Under the pieces are notes generated by a model. That model made no database searches and had not been told where the DNA came from. It saw only the letters and a list, made by a program, of their open reading frames with translations. Below are positions 14,299 to 20,733 of a stretch of DNA of 64,000 bases, in pieces. Each line of letters begins with the position of its first letter. Within the stretch, counting starts at the first letter, position 1. A program made the translations under genes and the position numbers. This DNA is from a virus, in the IMG/VR virus record IMGVR_UViG_3300028045_000007, positions 1-64,000 of that record, one strand, 5' to 3'.

Positions 14299-14520
14299 AT
14301 GTCAAGACACACAATCGGAACCAAGCGAGGTTCCGTCCGGGGGGCTCCCCCCGATGTCTATGTAGGTTTCGGAGAATTCGACGAAACCGAGGAAGCCTGG
14401 GAGCCGACCATCCGGTTGGCAAAGAACATGGGAGCGTGGGTGCTCTGTATGATTCTCTCGGCTTTCCTGTTTGTGCTCATGGTAGCCTTTGGCTGGCTAC
14501 CTGACGATTTCCTAGATTGA
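14299..14520 (+). CDS. Single-pass membrane protein, 73 residues
   Basis: MSRHTIGTKRGSVRGAPPDV, an acidic middle (GEFDETEEAWEP), then one strong transmembrane helix (AWVLCMILSAFLFVLMVAFGW) close to the C-terminus. Orientation is likely N-in with a short outer tail. No family recognised. Leaderless geometry (5 nt from the -10). Confidence 0.75.
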   Translation: MSRHTIGTKRGSVRGAPPDVYVGFGEFDETEEAWEPTIRLAKNMGAWVLCMILSAFLFVLMVAFGWLPDDFLD

Positions 14521-14525
14521 GCCAC

Positions 14526-14558
14526 GGGGCCGGTTCCGACCGGCCCCAATTATTTTTT
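14526..14558 (+). terminator. Rho-independent terminator
   Basis: GGGGCCGGT (14526-14534) pairs with ACCGGCCCC (14539-14547) and is followed by TATTTTTT. Confidence 0.85.
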
Positions 14559-14567
14559 CCTTTCCGC

Positions 14568-14595
14568 TTGACTTTCGAGTACCATGGGGTATACT
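14568..14595 (+). promoter_or_regulatory. Promoter of the interrupted tRNA-like RNA
   Basis: TTGACT (14568-14573), 16 nt, TATACT (14590-14595). The tRNA-like 5' end lies about 35 nt downstream. Confidence 0.75.
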
Positions 14596-14630
14596 GTCAC
14601 TGTTGAGGAGAGGAGATTGAAAACTCAGAT

Positions 14631-14825
14631 GGGGGGATAGCTCAATTGGTTAGAGCGGGTCGCCGCAAGGCGATGTCCTCAAGTCTTAGCCAGACTGTCG
14701 CACGGTTAGCTCCCGTGACGCATAGGAAAGCACCGGGGGGTTGCTCCCCTGAGAGACGAACAGGAATACAATATAACTCGAGGTTATTGTATCGGTTGCA
14801 GGTTCGAACCCTGCTCACCCCACCA
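14631..14825 (+). tRNA. Interrupted tRNA or tRNA-like RNA (195 nt)
   Basis: The 5' part is a normal tRNA half: acceptor GGGGGGA, TA, D arm GCTC-AATTGGTTA-GAGC (14631-14656). The 3' part is equally normal: variable CGGTT, T arm GCAGG-TTCGAAC-CCTGC, acceptor TCACCCC, A, encoded CCA (14793-14825). One acceptor pair (G5 x A68) is mismatched. About 108 nt of GC-rich, stem-forming sequence separate the D arm from an ATACA/TGTAT stem (14766-14770 with 14788-14792) that would be the anticodon stem with an oversized 17-nt loop. No anticodon can be assigned. An intron, or a dedicated tRNA mimic, are the options. Confidence 0.6.
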
Positions 14826-14901
14826 CCTACAACCCTGTATAATTCTAGCAGCGTCACGCATACTAGTTACAGGGACCGATCGCGTCATGGTCTTCCTTCC
14901 G

Positions 14902-14943
14902 CCCTGCCAGAATGGCTCTGCCATTCTGACAGGGTGTTTTTTT
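14902..14943 (+). terminator. Rho-independent terminator
   Basis: A long hairpin (CCCTG.CAGAATGGC with GCCATTCTG.CAGGG, 14902-14934) followed by TGTTTTTTT ends the tRNA-like unit. Confidence 0.85.
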
Positions 14944-15069
14944 CTATGTCCTCCCCACGGATCGGGATACTATTTCACAGTAGCAGTATATCACACCGGA
15001 GGCGGCTGTCAAGTCCTAAAACATAACTTTTACATTCCAGGTGCGGTGGTATGTGTAAAATCGGCCCCC

Positions 15070-15202
15070 TGAGGGGTCCAGGAGCCCGCGTGCCGCGTTT
15101 TTTCGCATAGCTCGCGATAGGCGTAGTCGCGTGACGGCCCAAACCTCGGCACAGAGCCGCACAGAGCGTCTCAGGGAAAAGCAAAAGAAATAAAGAAAGC
15201 AC
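15070..15202 (+). repeat. Intergenic cassette, divergent copy
   Basis: Shows the same order as the cassettes in 21-30 kb: GTCCAGGAGCCCGCG, T-run plus CGCATAGCTCGCG, GAGCCGCACAGAGCG, an A-rich tract (AAAAGCAAAAGAAATAAAG) and then a TTGCCT promoter. The preceding 14944-15069 stretch shows no gene. Confidence 0.55.
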
Positions 15203-15230
15203 TTGCCTTTCTCTCTCCATGCGGTATACT
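15203..15230 (+). promoter_or_regulatory. Leaderless-type promoter for the ORF at 15237
   Basis: TTGCCT (15203-15208), 16 nt, TATACT (15225-15230), 6 nt to the ATG. A-rich sequence upstream may act as an UP element. Confidence 0.75.
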
Positions 15231-15236
15231 GCTGGC

Positions 15237-15367
15237 ATGAATAAAGCATATTTCGTTGGGGCCGTGGGGCTCTCTCATACGCTACTGAGGCAGAAGCCGA
15301 GATAGCAAAAGACGGCGACCCCGATGGCTACTCTCTGATGGTCGAAGAAATAACGGAAACCGTTTGA
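15237..15367 (+). CDS. Small leaderless gene with apparent -1 frameshift
   Basis: The ATG at 15237 opens MNKAYFVGAVG and the frame stops at 15305. Switching to the -1 frame at GTGGGGCTC continues as ALSYATEAEIAKDGDPDGYS and LMVEEITETV to a TGA at 15365-15367 that overlaps the next -35, exactly as in other genes here. A base missing from the G4 run (true G5) or a programmed -1 shift would give one 43-residue protein. No family recognised. Confidence 0.5.
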
Positions 15368-15391
15368 CTTCTCACGATTGTGGGGTATACT
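15364..15391 (+). promoter_or_regulatory. Leaderless-type promoter of the GP88-like gene
   Basis: TTGACT (15364-15369), 16 nt, TATACT (15386-15391), 6 nt to the ATG at 15398. Confidence 0.85.
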
Positions 15392-15397
15392 GAAACC

Positions 15398-16030
15398 ATG
15401 AAGGTAACGATCAAGCAACTCGAAACGGCAACGGGTACCCTCTCCAATCCCTCTAAAATGCCGGGTTTCGGCTACGGTATTCCGGCCCGCCATTGTATCA
15501 CGGGCGGTAGGCTTCGCAAGGTCGATTGCAGCGTATGCTCGCATTGCTACGGATGCAAGGGGCGATACGTATTCAAGAGCGTGGTAGCGGCTCAGGATCG
15601 CCGTTTCGCCTCCCTGGCAGACTTGGAAGTCTGGACTGCCAATATGACAGCCCTGATTTCGAGAAAACTCGAAAAGAAAGAGAAAGTCTTTCGCTGGCAT
15701 GATTCGGGCGATATCCAATCGGCGGAACATCTTTCCGCTATCGTGCAGATCGCTCGCAACCTTCCCGCGATTCAATTCTGGCTCCCGACGAAAGAATACG
15801 GTATTGTCCGTCGATGGCTCAGGAGCCACCGTATGCCTTCCAATCTCGTCATCCGGGTTTCGGCCCCGATGGTCGGCGAATCTCTCCAGGCCATTCCTGG
15901 CACCGTTTCGAGCACCGTGCAGACTGGAAAAGGTTTCGTATGTCCCGCCCCCGATCAGAATAACGAGTGTCAGGACTGCCGGGCTTGCTGGAATAAAAAC
16001 GTGAAATCAGTTGACTATCACAAGCAATAG
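15398..16030 (+). CDS. GP88-family phage protein
   Basis: 210 residues. The N-terminal block LSNPSKMPGFGYGIPARHC, the Cys pair CSVCSHCYGCKGRY, RWHDSGDIQSAEHL and FWLPTKEY match the Gp88 family of phage and plasmid proteins. The Cys-rich ends (Cys at both termini, C..C..C near NECQDCRACW) suggest a metal or iron-sulfur site. The molecular function is unknown. Leaderless ATG; the last codons hold the -35 of the next promoter. Confidence 0.8.
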   Translation: MKVTIKQLETATGTLSNPSKMPGFGYGIPARHCITGGRLRKVDCSVCSHCYGCKGRYVFKSVVAAQDRRFASLADLEVWTANMTALISRKLEKKEKVFRWHDSGDIQSAEHLSAIVQIARNLPAIQFWLPTKEYGIVRRWLRSHRMPSNLVIRVSAPMVGESLQAIPGTVSSTVQTGKGFVCPAPDQNNECQDCRACWNKNVKSVDYHKQ

Positions 16031-16038
16031 GGTATACT
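16011..16038 (+). promoter_or_regulatory. Promoter of a small RNA
   Basis: TTGACT (16011-16016) lies in the end of the GP88-like gene, 16 nt before TATACT (16033-16038). The base triplet where other units have ATG is ACG, and no ORF follows. Confidence 0.75.
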
Positions 16039-16044
16039 GAAAGC

Positions 16045-16149
16045 ACGTGGAAGCGAGGGGCCACTCGCCGCCACTAGGGTACACGGGCGAAATCCCAATC
16101 CCGCCGGTAGCCCCGTCAAGGTGAAATAATCCTGGCGGGGCTTGTTCTA
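16045..16149 (+). ncRNA. Candidate small structured RNA, about 105 nt
   Basis: The transcript from the promoter at 16011-16038 has no reading frame longer than 11 codons. It holds GAGGGGCCACTC, GGGCGAAATCCC and a final GC-rich hairpin (CCCCGTCAAGG 16111-16121 with CCTGGCGGGG 16131-16140) followed by CTTGTTCT, a plausible terminator. An sRNA or a cis-regulatory element are both possible. Confidence 0.55.
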
Positions 16150-16185
16150 GTCCCCTTGTAAGCTCGCTCACGGCCACGGGAAAAA

Positions 16186-16262
16186 ATCAAGGTAGCTTAG
16201 CCACGCACGAAAAATGAAACGCCCGCACGCGGGCTCCCAGAGCGTCCGCTGTAATTGTGTTT
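16186..16262 (+). repeat. Intergenic cassette, partial copy
   Basis: GTAGCTTAGCCACGC, the palindrome GCCCGCACGCGGGC and CCAGAGCGTCCGCTG occur in cassette order ahead of a TTGACA box. Confidence 0.5.
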
Positions 16263-16301
16263 TTCAAGTTGACAATACACAAACTTCCGTGTTACGGTAT
16301 C

Positions 16302-16499
16302 GTGGTCGAAGTCAATGATGTCGGCTATTGTGGCACCATCATGCCGGGGCAACTCACTCACCACATTTTCGAGGGGATCACCAGCATGGTCCTGGCTCAC
16401 GCTATTGCGGGAGTGGACATCGAGGACCCGAGGTATCTGGAGGGGATCGAAACCGCTGTAGAAAACGTTGAAGGATTACTTGACGAATCACGATCCTGA
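16302..16499 (+). CDS. Unknown small protein, about 65 residues
   Basis: The frame reads VEVNDVGYCGTIMPGQLTHH, then a helical middle (SMVLAHAIAGVDIED) and an acidic end. TTGACA at 16269-16274 is followed by an imperfect -10 just before a GTG at 16302, taken as the start; ATG 16341 is the alternative. The stop overlaps the next promoter. No family recognised. Confidence 0.6.
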   Translation: MVEVNDVGYCGTIMPGQLTHHIFEGITSMVLAHAIAGVDIEDPRYLEGIETAVENVEGLLDESRS

Positions 16500-16507
16500 G
16501 GTATACT
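16480..16507 (+). promoter_or_regulatory. Leaderless-type promoter for the gene at 16514
   Basis: TTGACG (16480-16485), 16 nt, TATACT (16502-16507), 6 nt to the ATG. Confidence 0.8.
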
Positions 16508-16513
16508 GAGGAC

Positions 16514-16738
16514 ATGGAAACAACAACACTCGCACCCGGGATCTACACGCTTTTCGTGCTGTATGAAAACGGCATCTGGGAACAGCCCCTCTATCGTATC
16601 GAGGGAGAGGGATGGACCGAGCACGCTATCGAGGCAATCGCTATCAATGCGAACCGCAAGATATTCTACGCTTGCGGAGTTCAGGAAGACCGCGACGCTG
16701 ACGAAGACCTTGCTGAGAACCTTGGAGAGTGCCCCTGA
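16514..16738 (+). CDS. Unknown small acidic protein, 74 residues
   Basis: METTTLAPGIYTLFVLYENG, beta-rich start (IYTLFVLYENGIWEQPLYRI), then a helix and an Asp/Glu-rich end. Leaderless ATG. The stop TGA overlaps the methyltransferase ATG (TGATG), so the two are coupled. No family recognised. Confidence 0.75.
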   Translation: METTTLAPGIYTLFVLYENGIWEQPLYRIEGEGWTEHAIEAIAINANRKIFYACGVQEDRDADEDLAENLGECP

Positions 16739-17250
16739 TGCAATGCACGCAACGCAAGAACACGATAGGCACCTACCGGAAGCTCAAGCGGCTCATCCTC
16801 CCGGGGGCCATGGTCCTAGACTATGGCTCTGGCTATGGCCTAGGGGCAACGTTGCTCCATGCGGACGCTTTCGAGCCCAATGCACGTGAGGGAGTATGGC
16901 CCACCTACACTCAGCCCCATCACATTCCCGCGAGTCTGTACGACGTGGTGGTATGTAACTGCGTGCTAAACGTGGTGGACAAGTGGGAGGATCGGGTGGA
17001 GATCATGAACCATATCGTGCGTGCCCTCAAGCCGGGTGGGTGTGCATACATCATGGCACGCTCGCATAGGGACGTGGGCGATATCAAGCACAAAACAGCA
17101 GAGGGAGACGGCTGGAGACTGAAGAACGGTGCTTTCCAGCGTGGATACGGTCGTGACGAGCTAAGGGGCTTCCTGGTGCCCTTCGGTGAGGTGACGCGGA
17201 TTTTCCGCATCAATAGTATCGGATTCTGCTTGACAACTCCTACTCCGTAG
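16738..17250 (+). CDS. SAM-dependent class I methyltransferase
   Basis: 170 residues from MQCTQRKNTIGTYRKLK. Motif I is VLDYGSGYGLGA (glycine loop binding S-adenosylmethionine), motif II region AFEPNA, motif IV YDVVVCNCVLNVV, and LKPGGCAYIMAR is the typical post-IV strand. The substrate is not evident; this compact type methylates small molecules, RNA or protein. Coupled to the upstream gene through TGATG. Its last codons contain the -35 of the next gene. Confidence 0.85.
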   Translation: MQCTQRKNTIGTYRKLKRLILPGAMVLDYGSGYGLGATLLHADAFEPNAREGVWPTYTQPHHIPASLYDVVVCNCVLNVVDKWEDRVEIMNHIVRALKPGGCAYIMARSHRDVGDIKHKTAEGDGWRLKNGAFQRGYGRDELRGFLVPFGEVTRIFRINSIGFCLTTPTP

Positions 17251-17258
17251 GATACAAT
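17230..17258 (+). promoter_or_regulatory. Leaderless-type promoter for the gene at 17265
   Basis: TTGACA (17230-17235), 17 nt, TACAAT (17253-17258), 6 nt to the ATG. Confidence 0.8.
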
Positions 17259-17264
17259 GAGAGC

Positions 17265-17477
17265 ATGAAGCTCGTTCCGAAAACCCGCAAAGGGAAGAAC
17301 AGGCTCCACGAAGCGGGGACGGACGAGTGGCGTATCGTGAGACGGAGTGATTCCGTGATATGCTTCAACGGCAAGCCGGGCATCCTAATCGAGCCCGTGC
17401 TAGAGGATAGAACCAAAGCGGACAATAAGAGTCGCTGGGTCCTCGCTGACAATGATCCGGATTTTACGTGGGCCTAA
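17265..17477 (+). CDS. Unknown small basic protein, 70 residues
   Basis: MKLVPKTRKGKNRLHEAGTD, then WRIVRRSDSVICFNGKPGIL and a C-terminal Trp-containing tail. The alternation of strands and basic loops would fit an SH3/OB-like fold, but no family is recognised. Leaderless ATG; first of a four-gene chain. Confidence 0.75.
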   Translation: MKLVPKTRKGKNRLHEAGTDEWRIVRRSDSVICFNGKPGILIEPVLEDRTKADNKSRWVLADNDPDFTWA

Positions 17478-17491
17478 CGGCTCGCAGAACC

Positions 17492-17698
17492 ATGGTACTC
17501 TATGAGATTTGGGACGGGAACCGTTATCGGTCAACCGTCATGCCCTCGGAAGACCTCGATGAGGTTATCAGCGAGGAAGGGAGACGATGCAATCGGCTCC
17601 ACGTGGTCAAGGTGGAAAACGGGAAAAGGAGCGATCTGGTTCCCGTCCGTCACGAGGACTATTCAGACGAGGAATACGGCGATGAAGCTCGCAACTGA
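17492..17698 (+). CDS. Unknown small acidic protein, 68 residues
   Basis: MVLYEIWDGNRYRSTVMPSE, then a helix, VVKVENGKRSDLVPVRHEDY and the acidic end DEEYGDEARN. A GTG at 17468 would add 8 residues and overlap the upstream gene. There is no Shine-Dalgarno before either start. It overlaps the next gene by 17 nt. Confidence 0.7.
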   Translation: MVLYEIWDGNRYRSTVMPSEDLDEVISEEGRRCNRLHVVKVENGKRSDLVPVRHEDYSDEEYGDEARN

Positions 17699-17981
17699 GT
17701 GGCTTTTCAAGCGGCCCGCACGTGCCCTCAAGATCTATTTCGGTGGTGGTAGAAAGGATGCCATCATCGAGAAATGCATCGACTGTGTAGGCACGAGCCA
17801 GGAAGCCAAGCTCTGCCCGTGCGTGGATTGCACGCTCTGGCCGTTCCGTCCTGGTGCTACCAAGGGCGAGGTTCCGGACCACGTGCCCTCACGTGAGGAG
17901 CTGGAAAGGCTCGCGGGCGAGAAGGTGCCCGATGCCGTGCGGGAGAACGCCCGCAAGATGGGCAACGCCCGGAAAGAGTGA
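17682..17981 (+). CDS. Small Cys-rich phage protein, 99 residues
   Basis: MKLATEWLFKRPARALKIYF, then CIDCVGTSQEAKLCPCVDC followed by TLWPFRPG. This Cys-x2-Cys-G...C-x-C-x2-C-LWP(F/Y)R-G pattern is common in short phage proteins of unknown function and probably binds zinc. The C-terminus is an amphipathic helix (SREELERLAGEKVPDAVREN). Starts inside the preceding gene. Confidence 0.75.
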   Translation: MKLATEWLFKRPARALKIYFGGGRKDAIIEKCIDCVGTSQEAKLCPCVDCTLWPFRPGATKGEVPDHVPSREELERLAGEKVPDAVRENARKMGNARKE

Positions 17982-17999
17982 GGTTTCTCACAATTCTAT

Positions 18000-18028
18000 T
18001 TGACTATGCTCCGCTTTTGTTGTACTAT
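18000..18028 (+). promoter_or_regulatory. Leaderless-type promoter for the gene at 18035
   Basis: TTGACT (18000-18005), 17 nt, TACTAT (18023-18028), 6 nt to the ATG. Confidence 0.75.
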
Positions 18029-18034
18029 GTACAT

Positions 18035-18187
18035 ATGAAGCGGAGCAAAGCCAAACGAAAGCCCAAGTCGGCAGAGAAAGCCCAGCGTGGTGCTGGTGCT
18101 GCTGCAAACGCTACCAAGGGCAGGGCTCGCACCTTCCGCAACCGCAAACGTGAGGCTGCACGTAAAGCGTGCAGGGGCAACCGATGA
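18035..18187 (+). CDS. Highly basic small protein, 50 residues
   Basis: MKRSKAKRKPKSAEKAQRG and on: about 40 percent Lys/Arg, with Ala/Gly linkers and no hydrophobic core, so probably a nucleic-acid-binding or disordered protein. Leaderless ATG; its stop overlaps the next ATG (ATGA). Confidence 0.7.
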   Translation: MKRSKAKRKPKSAEKAQRGAGAAANATKGRARTFRNRKREAARKACRGNR

Positions 18188-18342
18188 TGCAAGCATGGAA
18201 CGTCTATCGTCCGAGCCACTATGGGAACCTGCGTCACATTGACACGGTATTCTATACAGCCGACTGCGATGCGGAGTGGGTCAAGGACACCCTTGTCAGT
18301 CATGACGGCTATCGTCCTGATATCATAGTGAGGAAGGCATGA
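18184..18342 (+). CDS. Unknown small protein, 52 residues
   Basis: Starts in the overlap ATGA and reads MMQAWNVYRPSHYGNLRHID, then TVFYTADCDAEWVKDTLVSHDGY and IIVRKA. A beta-alpha-beta arrangement is likely. A second ATG directly follows the first. The stop overlaps the next ATG (ATGA), so three genes are coupled. No family recognised. Confidence 0.7.
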   Translation: MMQAWNVYRPSHYGNLRHIDTVFYTADCDAEWVKDTLVSHDGYRPDIIVRKA

Positions 18343-18680
18343 AGTATCCCGCAGTACGCCGCTACATGGGTCTTCGTGCTCGATACGCCGAAGAGGATTG
18401 CCCCCGGTGTGACGATCCTGGCTCTGGTATGTGGCTCGATACTCACCACAAGGCATGGATATGCACACGGTGCAAGCGTGCTAGTAGATACCACCTACAC
18501 AAAGCGAGCAGGAACTATCAGGGCAACCCCTATCAGGGGTCGTCCAATGATAACCAGCGGGCCGAGTGTGCCACCCTGGAGGAAGCCCGTGCCCTACAGT
18601 TGAAGCTGAGTAGGCGGAACGGTGTGGGCTGGCGGATCTACGATGCTGATACCCTTGAAGAAGTCGCGGGTCCTATTTGA
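18339..18680 (+). CDS. Zinc-ribbon protein, 113 residues
   Basis: CPRCDDPGSG at 21-30 and ICTRCKRAS at about 41-49 form a CxxC...CxxC ribbon. The basic middle is followed by ATLEEARALQLKLSRRNGVGW with a final RIYDADTLEEVAGPI. Possibly a nucleic-acid-binding accessory protein. The TGA stop lies in the -35 of the next promoter. Confidence 0.75.
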   Translation: MKYPAVRRYMGLRARYAEEDCPRCDDPGSGMWLDTHHKAWICTRCKRASRYHLHKASRNYQGNPYQGSSNDNQRAECATLEEARALQLKLSRRNGVGWRIYDADTLEEVAGPI

Positions 18681-18704
18681 CTTCTCCCGATCCTGAGGTA
18701 CAAT
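18677..18704 (+). promoter_or_regulatory. Leaderless-type promoter for the gene at 18711
   Basis: TTGACT (18677-18682, overlapping the upstream TGA stop), 16 nt, TACAAT (18699-18704), 6 nt to the ATG. Confidence 0.8.
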
Positions 18705-18710
18705 AGAACC

Positions 18711-18977
18711 ATGAAGATCACTGGACAACTAATGACGCAACCGCAAGCCACAGAGACCGCCGATGGTAGAGTGTTGGTAGCGGTCTTTGGAGTCATCGCG
18801 GTACCCAAAGGGAGCGAACTGGACATCACCCATAGGCAATTCATTGTCGCTGGTGGTGCTGATTGGTCCGGTATGCACACCGATTTGAAGATCCACCACG
18901 TGGAGACGCAAGATCACCCCGAGTGTAGGGGCATGGGTGTTACCGGCATCCTCACTAGCCCCATTTGGCGGGTATGA
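18711..18977 (+). CDS. Unknown small protein, 88 residues
   Basis: MKITGQLMTQPQATETADGR, then strong beta strands (VLVAVFGVIAVPKGSELDI) and a His-rich middle. No family recognised. Leaderless ATG. Its stop overlaps the following ATG (ATGATG). Confidence 0.75.
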   Translation: MKITGQLMTQPQATETADGRVLVAVFGVIAVPKGSELDITHRQFIVAGGADWSGMHTDLKIHHVETQDHPECRGMGVTGILTSPIWRV

Positions 18978-19207
18978 TGATCGAGCAAGTACGCGGCACC
19001 AGAGCCCCGTGGGACGAACGTATCCAAGCCCTATGGGATGAGCGTGTGGCTCCTCTCTTCGCCGATGGTGAAACGTGCAGCCATGCCAACTACTTCTCCC
19101 CTCGGCCATACGTGGACGAATACAACCGGGCTACTCGTTTCGAGGGATTCTGCTACACCGTGCAGCCGGGGTATCGTGTTTGCATAAAAGAATGGTTCCC
19201 CTCTTGA
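18974..19207 (+). CDS. Unknown small protein, 77 residues
   Basis: MMIEQVRGTRAPWDERIQAL, a Trp/Asp-rich start, Cys at three positions and many Tyr residues towards the end (FCYTVQPGYRVCIKEWF). Coupled to the upstream gene by ATGA. Its TGA stop lies within the TTGACT of the next promoter. No family recognised. Confidence 0.75.
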   Translation: MMIEQVRGTRAPWDERIQALWDERVAPLFADGETCSHANYFSPRPYVDEYNRATRFEGFCYTVQPGYRVCIKEWFPS

Positions 19208-19231
19208 CTAGTACCGATTAGGTGCTATACT
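19204..19231 (+). promoter_or_regulatory. Leaderless-type promoter opening a GTG micro-ORF
   Basis: TTGACT (19204-19209), 16 nt, TATACT (19226-19231), 6 nt to the GTG at 19238. Confidence 0.75.
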
Positions 19232-19237
19232 GTCATC

Positions 19238-19276
19238 GTGAACGAGAAAACGACATTCATCCACGAACGAGAATAG
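19238..19276 (+). CDS. Leaderless upstream ORF, 12 residues
   Basis: GTG at the standard 6-nt distance from TATACT starts MNEKTTFIHERE and stops with TAG, 2 nt before the ATG of the next gene. It is likely a leader peptide that loads ribosomes for re-initiation at 19279. Confidence 0.45.
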   Translation: MNEKTTFIHERE

Positions 19277-19278
19277 AT

Positions 19279-19731
19279 ATGGGACAATACTACCACGTCG
19301 TGAACCTGGACAAACGCGAATACCTCCACCCGCATCGTATGGGGGACGGCTTGAAACTCCTGGAGTTCGGCTCCTCAGGTGACGGCACCATGCTCGGGCT
19401 TGCCGTGCTCCTGGCAGACGGCAACGGTCGCGGAGGTGGAGACCTTCACTCTGAGCATCCCATCATCGGCTCATGGGCAGGGGATCGCATCGTCATTGCT
19501 GGCGACTACGCTGACGAGGGGAACTACATCGCCGCCGAGGACATCACCCCCGAAATGGTGGAACAGATCCGCGACGACTACGGCGACGAGGAGAAGGAGG
19601 TAACGCACGAGACCATCACTCTCTACACGCTTTCCTGCGTATCATTCCGCGAGGTTTCGGAAGAGGTGCGGGCCGCCTTGCAGGGCGACCAGTGGTGTGC
19701 GGAGAACATGCGAGCGGGCTTCGGCTCGTAA
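19279..19731 (+). CDS. Conserved phage protein (MGQYYHVVNLDK type), 150 residues
   Basis: MGQYYHVVNLDKREYLHPHR followed by GDGLKLLEFG is a conserved start seen in phage and actinobacterial hypothetical proteins. The middle (HPIIGSWAGDRIVIAGDYADEG) is beta-rich and the end is acidic. Function unknown. It is probably translated by re-initiation after the micro-ORF. A hairpin that also carries the next -35 follows. Confidence 0.75.
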   Translation: MGQYYHVVNLDKREYLHPHRMGDGLKLLEFGSSGDGTMLGLAVLLADGNGRGGGDLHSEHPIIGSWAGDRIVIAGDYADEGNYIAAEDITPEMVEQIRDDYGDEEKEVTHETITLYTLSCVSFREVSEEVRAALQGDQWCAENMRAGFGS

Positions 19732-19742
19732 CGAAAATCCTA

Positions 19743-19778
19743 GGGGCCGCTTGACAAAGCGGCCCCTAGTGCTATACT
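19743..19778 (+). promoter_or_regulatory. Terminator-like hairpin with the -35 in its loop; leaderless promoter
   Basis: GGGGCCGC (19743-19750) pairs perfectly with GCGGCCCC (19759-19766); the loop TTGACAAA contains the -35. A 16-nt spacer leads to TATACT (19773-19778), 6 nt before the ATG at 19785. Confidence 0.8.
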
Positions 19779-19784
19779 GTAGTC

Positions 19785-20357
19785 ATGAATCACGCCGAAG
19801 AATCAATAGCCTACTACCTTGAGCATTATAGCTCGTGCCGCCTTGCGGCCCTCAACGCCCTGCTATTCTGTCTCAGTGGTGGTGCGGAATGGAATACCAA
19901 CGGCCAGCTAGACAACTGCTCAAGCGAGGTGCCGCCCGAGAAATGGTATCCGCCGGGTGATAGCCCGGAAGAGGCTAAAGAGTTCCACGATGGAAACGAT
20001 GCTTTCGAGCGAGCGTACTATGCCGAGAACACTTGGCACAATTGGTTTGATGCGTTCGACGTGATGCATTTCCATATCGGTGCAGTACCCGATAACGTTA
20101 GCGACGACTGGCTAGCTGTGTGTATCGAAGCGTGCGAAGCGTACCTAGCCGTGCCCAAGTGGATGCCCAAGATTGCAATAGGGTTCGACTACAGCGGCGT
20201 AACGTACACCGATGATGGTGAGCAGGTGGGAGAGATGCAACGGATTATGGAGCCGTGGCGATCCGATCCCGAGCTGAAGCTAGATAAGCCAGCCGTTACC
20301 AAAATCCTGGAAAAACTACTTGCAATTCGTGCTGAGCGTGATACAGTAGAGGCATGA
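19785..20357 (+). CDS. Unknown protein, 190 residues
   Basis: MNHAEESIAYYLEHYSSCRL, then Trp/Tyr/Asp-rich blocks (NTWHNWFDAFDVMHFHIG) and a helical C-terminus. Soluble and acidic. No family recognised. The next promoter starts within its final codons (TTGCAA 20320-20325). Leaderless ATG. Confidence 0.75.
   Translation: MNHAEESIAYYLEHYSSCRLAALNALLFCLSGGAEWNTNGQLDNCSSEVPPEKWYPPGDSPEEAKEFHDGNDAFERAYYAENTWHNWFDAFDVMHFHIGAVPDNVSDDWLAVCIEACEAYLAVPKWMPKIAIGFDYSGVTYTDDGEQVGEMQRIMEPWRSDPELKLDKPAVTKILEKLLAIRAERDTVEA
20320..20347 (+). promoter_or_regulatory. Leaderless-type promoter for the gene at 20354
   Basis: TTGCAA (20320-20325), 16 nt, TACAGT (20342-20347), 6 nt to the ATG. Confidence 0.7.
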
Positions 20358-20632
20358 GAGTCAAAGTCGAATATGCTGAGAATCCCGAGTGGGATGGAAT
20401 CATCGAGGGCGAGACATGGAACGATATCATGCACTCTGGAGTAGGTTGCACGGCTACTCGCATGACGGTGCTACCCGAGATCGAGACCTATGCCGATCTC
20501 CTCGCTCTCCAGGCAGAACGGTTCCCCGAGGGAGACGTATGTGAGGACAACGGGGGTCAACTCATCATATACACTGGTCTCCAAGAGACCAAGGGCGGGG
20601 AGTTGGAGCCAGCGGGAGAGCCGGAAGACTAG
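20354..20632 (+). CDS. Unknown small acidic protein, paralogue of 21737
   Basis: 92 residues, MRVKVEYAENPEWDGIIEGE. The C-terminal block NGGQLIIYTGLQ matches GGQIVIYTGLK in the protein at 21737-22063, and both start with a basic strand followed by an acidic loop, so they are paralogues. No family recognised. Overlaps the preceding stop (ATGA). Confidence 0.75.
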   Translation: MRVKVEYAENPEWDGIIEGETWNDIMHSGVGCTATRMTVLPEIETYADLLALQAERFPEGDVCEDNGGQLIIYTGLQETKGGELEPAGEPED

Positions 20633-20716
20633 AAGTCTGGCAAAACGCTTTACCTAAAATCCTACAGTGTGGCGTTTTGCGTTACTAAACACACCCCCAC
20701 CCCCAGCGGTACGCGG

Positions 20717-20733
20717 CCTGCCATTCTGGCAGG
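20717..20733 (+). terminator. Hairpin after 20632
   Basis: CCTGCCA pairs with TGGCAGG. The same CTGCCA...TGGCAG unit recurs in the terminators at 14902 and 30723. Here a clean T-run is absent. A GCAAAACGC/GCGTTTTGC inverted repeat lies just before it. Confidence 0.45.

Noticed and set aside
14631-14825. tmRNA
   Set aside because: The 5' end has a normal tRNA D arm instead of the tmRNA start, and no tag-coding frame with a resume codon is apparent.
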